A stretch of DNA of 9,035 nucleotides, taken from positions 1-9,035 of the forward strand of contig JANTGV010000029.1 in assembly GCA_024762745.1 (NCBI GenBank). Direction: 5' to 3'. This DNA comes from Sulfurimonas sp. GTDB taxonomy: Bacteria; Campylobacterota; Campylobacteria; Campylobacterales; Sulfurimonadaceae. Positions 7,770 through 9,035 of the stretch are shown in pieces. The first letter of the stretch is position 1. Every line of letters begins with the position of its first letter. The notes under the pieces were generated by a model. That model worked only from the letters and a program-made list of their open reading frames with translations. It did not search any database and had not been told where the DNA came from. The position numbers were made by a program, and so were the translations under genes.

Positions 7770-9028
7770 TAATGAGTGAAGCCGACTATTATCTTATAGA
7801 GTGAGTGAGCATCATCACTGCCTGCCAACTCTCTTATAGAGTGCATACCAAGTGTAGGAAGTCCTATATCTAAAGTGTCTATTCCTAATCTCGTTGCAGT
7901 TATAGGACCTATGGTTGAGCCGCAACCCATATCAGATCTTGTGACAAAGTTTTGTGTCTTTTCTCCCATAGAAGAAGCGAGACTCATAAATTTTGAAATA
8001 GTTTTTGAATTTGAAGCATATCTCTGATTTGCGTTTACTTTTATCACTACACCTGCGTTTATCTTTGGAGCGTGTTCTTTATCGTGCTTAGATGGATAAT
8101 TTGGATGGATAGCATGAGCATTATCAGCAGAGATTAAAATCGAACTTCTAATCATCTGCATATACTCTTCATAATCACAATACATTCTACGAAGTGTGTT
8201 CTCTAAAAATGACCCACCTGCTCCACTTACAGACTCACTTCCAACCTCTTCATGGTCAGATGCTATAAAAAGCATAGGCTTATCAGCCTCAATACTGCAA
8301 ATGCTCAGCATCCCGACATAACAACTTAGAAGATTGTCAAGTCTTGCACTAGCAATAAAGTCATCATGCAGTCCAACAAACGCAGCTTTTTGTCTATCGT
8401 AGAAGCTAAGTTCATTTGCATAGAGTTCTTTTACATCTAAAATATCTACTTTAGAGAGTTGCCATTTTAAAAACTCATCAAACTCAAAGTCATCGTTAGT
8501 TGTTAAAACTGGAGAGATATCAGTCTGTTTGTTTACAGTTCTATCTTTATTAGCCTTATCATCGAGGTGAATCGCTAAAGATGGAATAGTAGCGATAGAT
8601 TTTTTAACATCAATCAAAACATCTCGTAGAACATCATGAGAGTCTAGGTAGGAAACACGACCGGCTAAAGAGAGGTCTCTGTCAAACCAAGGATTAAGGA
8701 GAAGTCCACCATAAGGCTCAACTCCAAACTTTACAACTCCATGCTCTTTTATAACCGGGTTTGGTTTTAGTTTTAGGTTTGGCGAGTCAGTATGAGCACC
8801 AACCATAGTGTAATTTTTAGACTCTGGATATGTAAACGCAATGACAGAAGAGTCATTACGAGTGACAAAGTACTTCTTACCCTGCTCCAGCTCCCACTTA
8901 TCTGCTTCATCAAGCTGGGTAAAGCCTGCGTTTGTAAACATCATGCTCATATTTTGAGTAGCATGAAAAGGTGTTGGTGAAGCATCTAAAAAGCCTAAAA
9001 GTCCTTCATTAAAATCATTTTTATTCAT
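7769..9028 (-). CDS. apeB: M18 family aspartyl aminopeptidase
   Basis: Cytoplasmic di-zinc exopeptidase of 419 aa, normal for bacterial M18 enzymes, which remove N-terminal acidic (Asp/Glu) residues from peptides. The expected M18 motifs are all present: His79 in HTDSPNLKLKP, GGLLLNPWFDRDLSLAGRV (107-125), the bridging Asp231 in SARLDN, Glu260/Glu261 in DHEEVGSES (general base and zinc ligand), Asp302 in SADNAHAIHPN, SDMGCGSTIGP (365-375) and His396 in GMHSIRELAG. By family knowledge the zinc ligands are His79, Asp231, Glu261, Asp302 and His396, and the enzyme forms large oligomers. The ATG at 9028 leaves only seven bases to the window edge, so its promoter and ribosome site cannot be judged. 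The N-terminus (a helix, then the family-typical SPTPFHA at 17-23) is complete. It is the first visible gene of the block that includes flgS. Confidence 0.95.
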   Translation of the reverse strand: MNKNDFNEGLLGFLDASPTPFHATQNMSMMFTNAGFTQLDEADKWELEQGKKYFVTRNDSSVIAFTYPESKNYTMVGAHTDSPNLKLKPNPVIKEHGVVKFGVEPYGGLLLNPWFDRDLSLAGRVSYLDSHDVLRDVLIDVKKSIATIPSLAIHLDDKANKDRTVNKQTDISPVLTTNDDFEFDEFLKWQLSKVDILDVKELYANELSFYDRQKAAFVGLHDDFIASARLDNLLSCYVGMLSICSIEADKPMLFIASDHEEVGSESVSGAGGSFLENTLRRMYCDYEEYMQMIRSSILISADNAHAIHPNYPSKHDKEHAPKINAGVVIKVNANQRYASNSKTISKFMSLASSMGEKTQNFVTRSDMGCGSTIGPITATRLGIDTLDIGLPTLGMHSIRELAGSDDAHSLYKIIVGFTH

Positions 9029-9035
9029 CTATTGT

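Noticed and set aside
7792..7843. 12-base direct repeat TCTTATAGAGTG, copies 40 bases apart
   Set aside because: Both copies are in aminopeptidase coding sequence and are read in different frames, with no third copy seen nearby; most likely coincidence.
8792..8980. A 62-aa plus-strand open frame
   Set aside because: It is antisense to the conserved N-terminal part of the aminopeptidase and has no independent support.

Overview
The window looks like chromosomal DNA from a Campylobacterota (epsilonproteobacterial) species, probably a Sulfurimonas-like free-living relative of Campylobacter and Helicobacter. The reasons are the low G+C content, a fused CcsB-CcsA cytochrome c synthetase, a soluble FlgS-type flagellar histidine kinase, and a chemoreceptor ending in a CZB zinc domain. 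This is inferred from gene content only; no marker RNA gene is present.

All seven supported genes lie on the minus strand, so transcription runs from the right edge to the left. The first block (9028 down to 6129) is an M18 aspartyl aminopeptidase, flgS, a 105-aa protein of unknown family and a DUF2249/TusA-like small protein. It is tightly packed: the aminopeptidase stop and the flgS start share one base, and the remaining gaps are 45 and 9 bases. A 107-bp gap (6022-6128) separates it from the second block and holds the best promoter candidate in the window.

The second block (6021 down to the left edge) is a transmembrane chemoreceptor (mcp) with a Cache-type sensor and a C-terminal CZB domain, then a class III sirtuin deacylase, then ccsBA. 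The ccsBA gene runs off the left edge but almost all of it (1038 codons) is present and open. The gaps are 11 and 63 bp, so co-transcription is plausible.

Functionally the window mixes motility control (FlgS, the chemoreceptor), protein deacylation (sirtuin), cytochrome c maturation (CcsBA) and peptide turnover (ApeB). There are no RNA genes, insertion sequences, CRISPR arrays or integration signs. It reads as an ordinary core-genome stretch. The least explained parts are the 105-aa/DUF2249 pair behind flgS and the chemoreceptor-sirtuin pairing.
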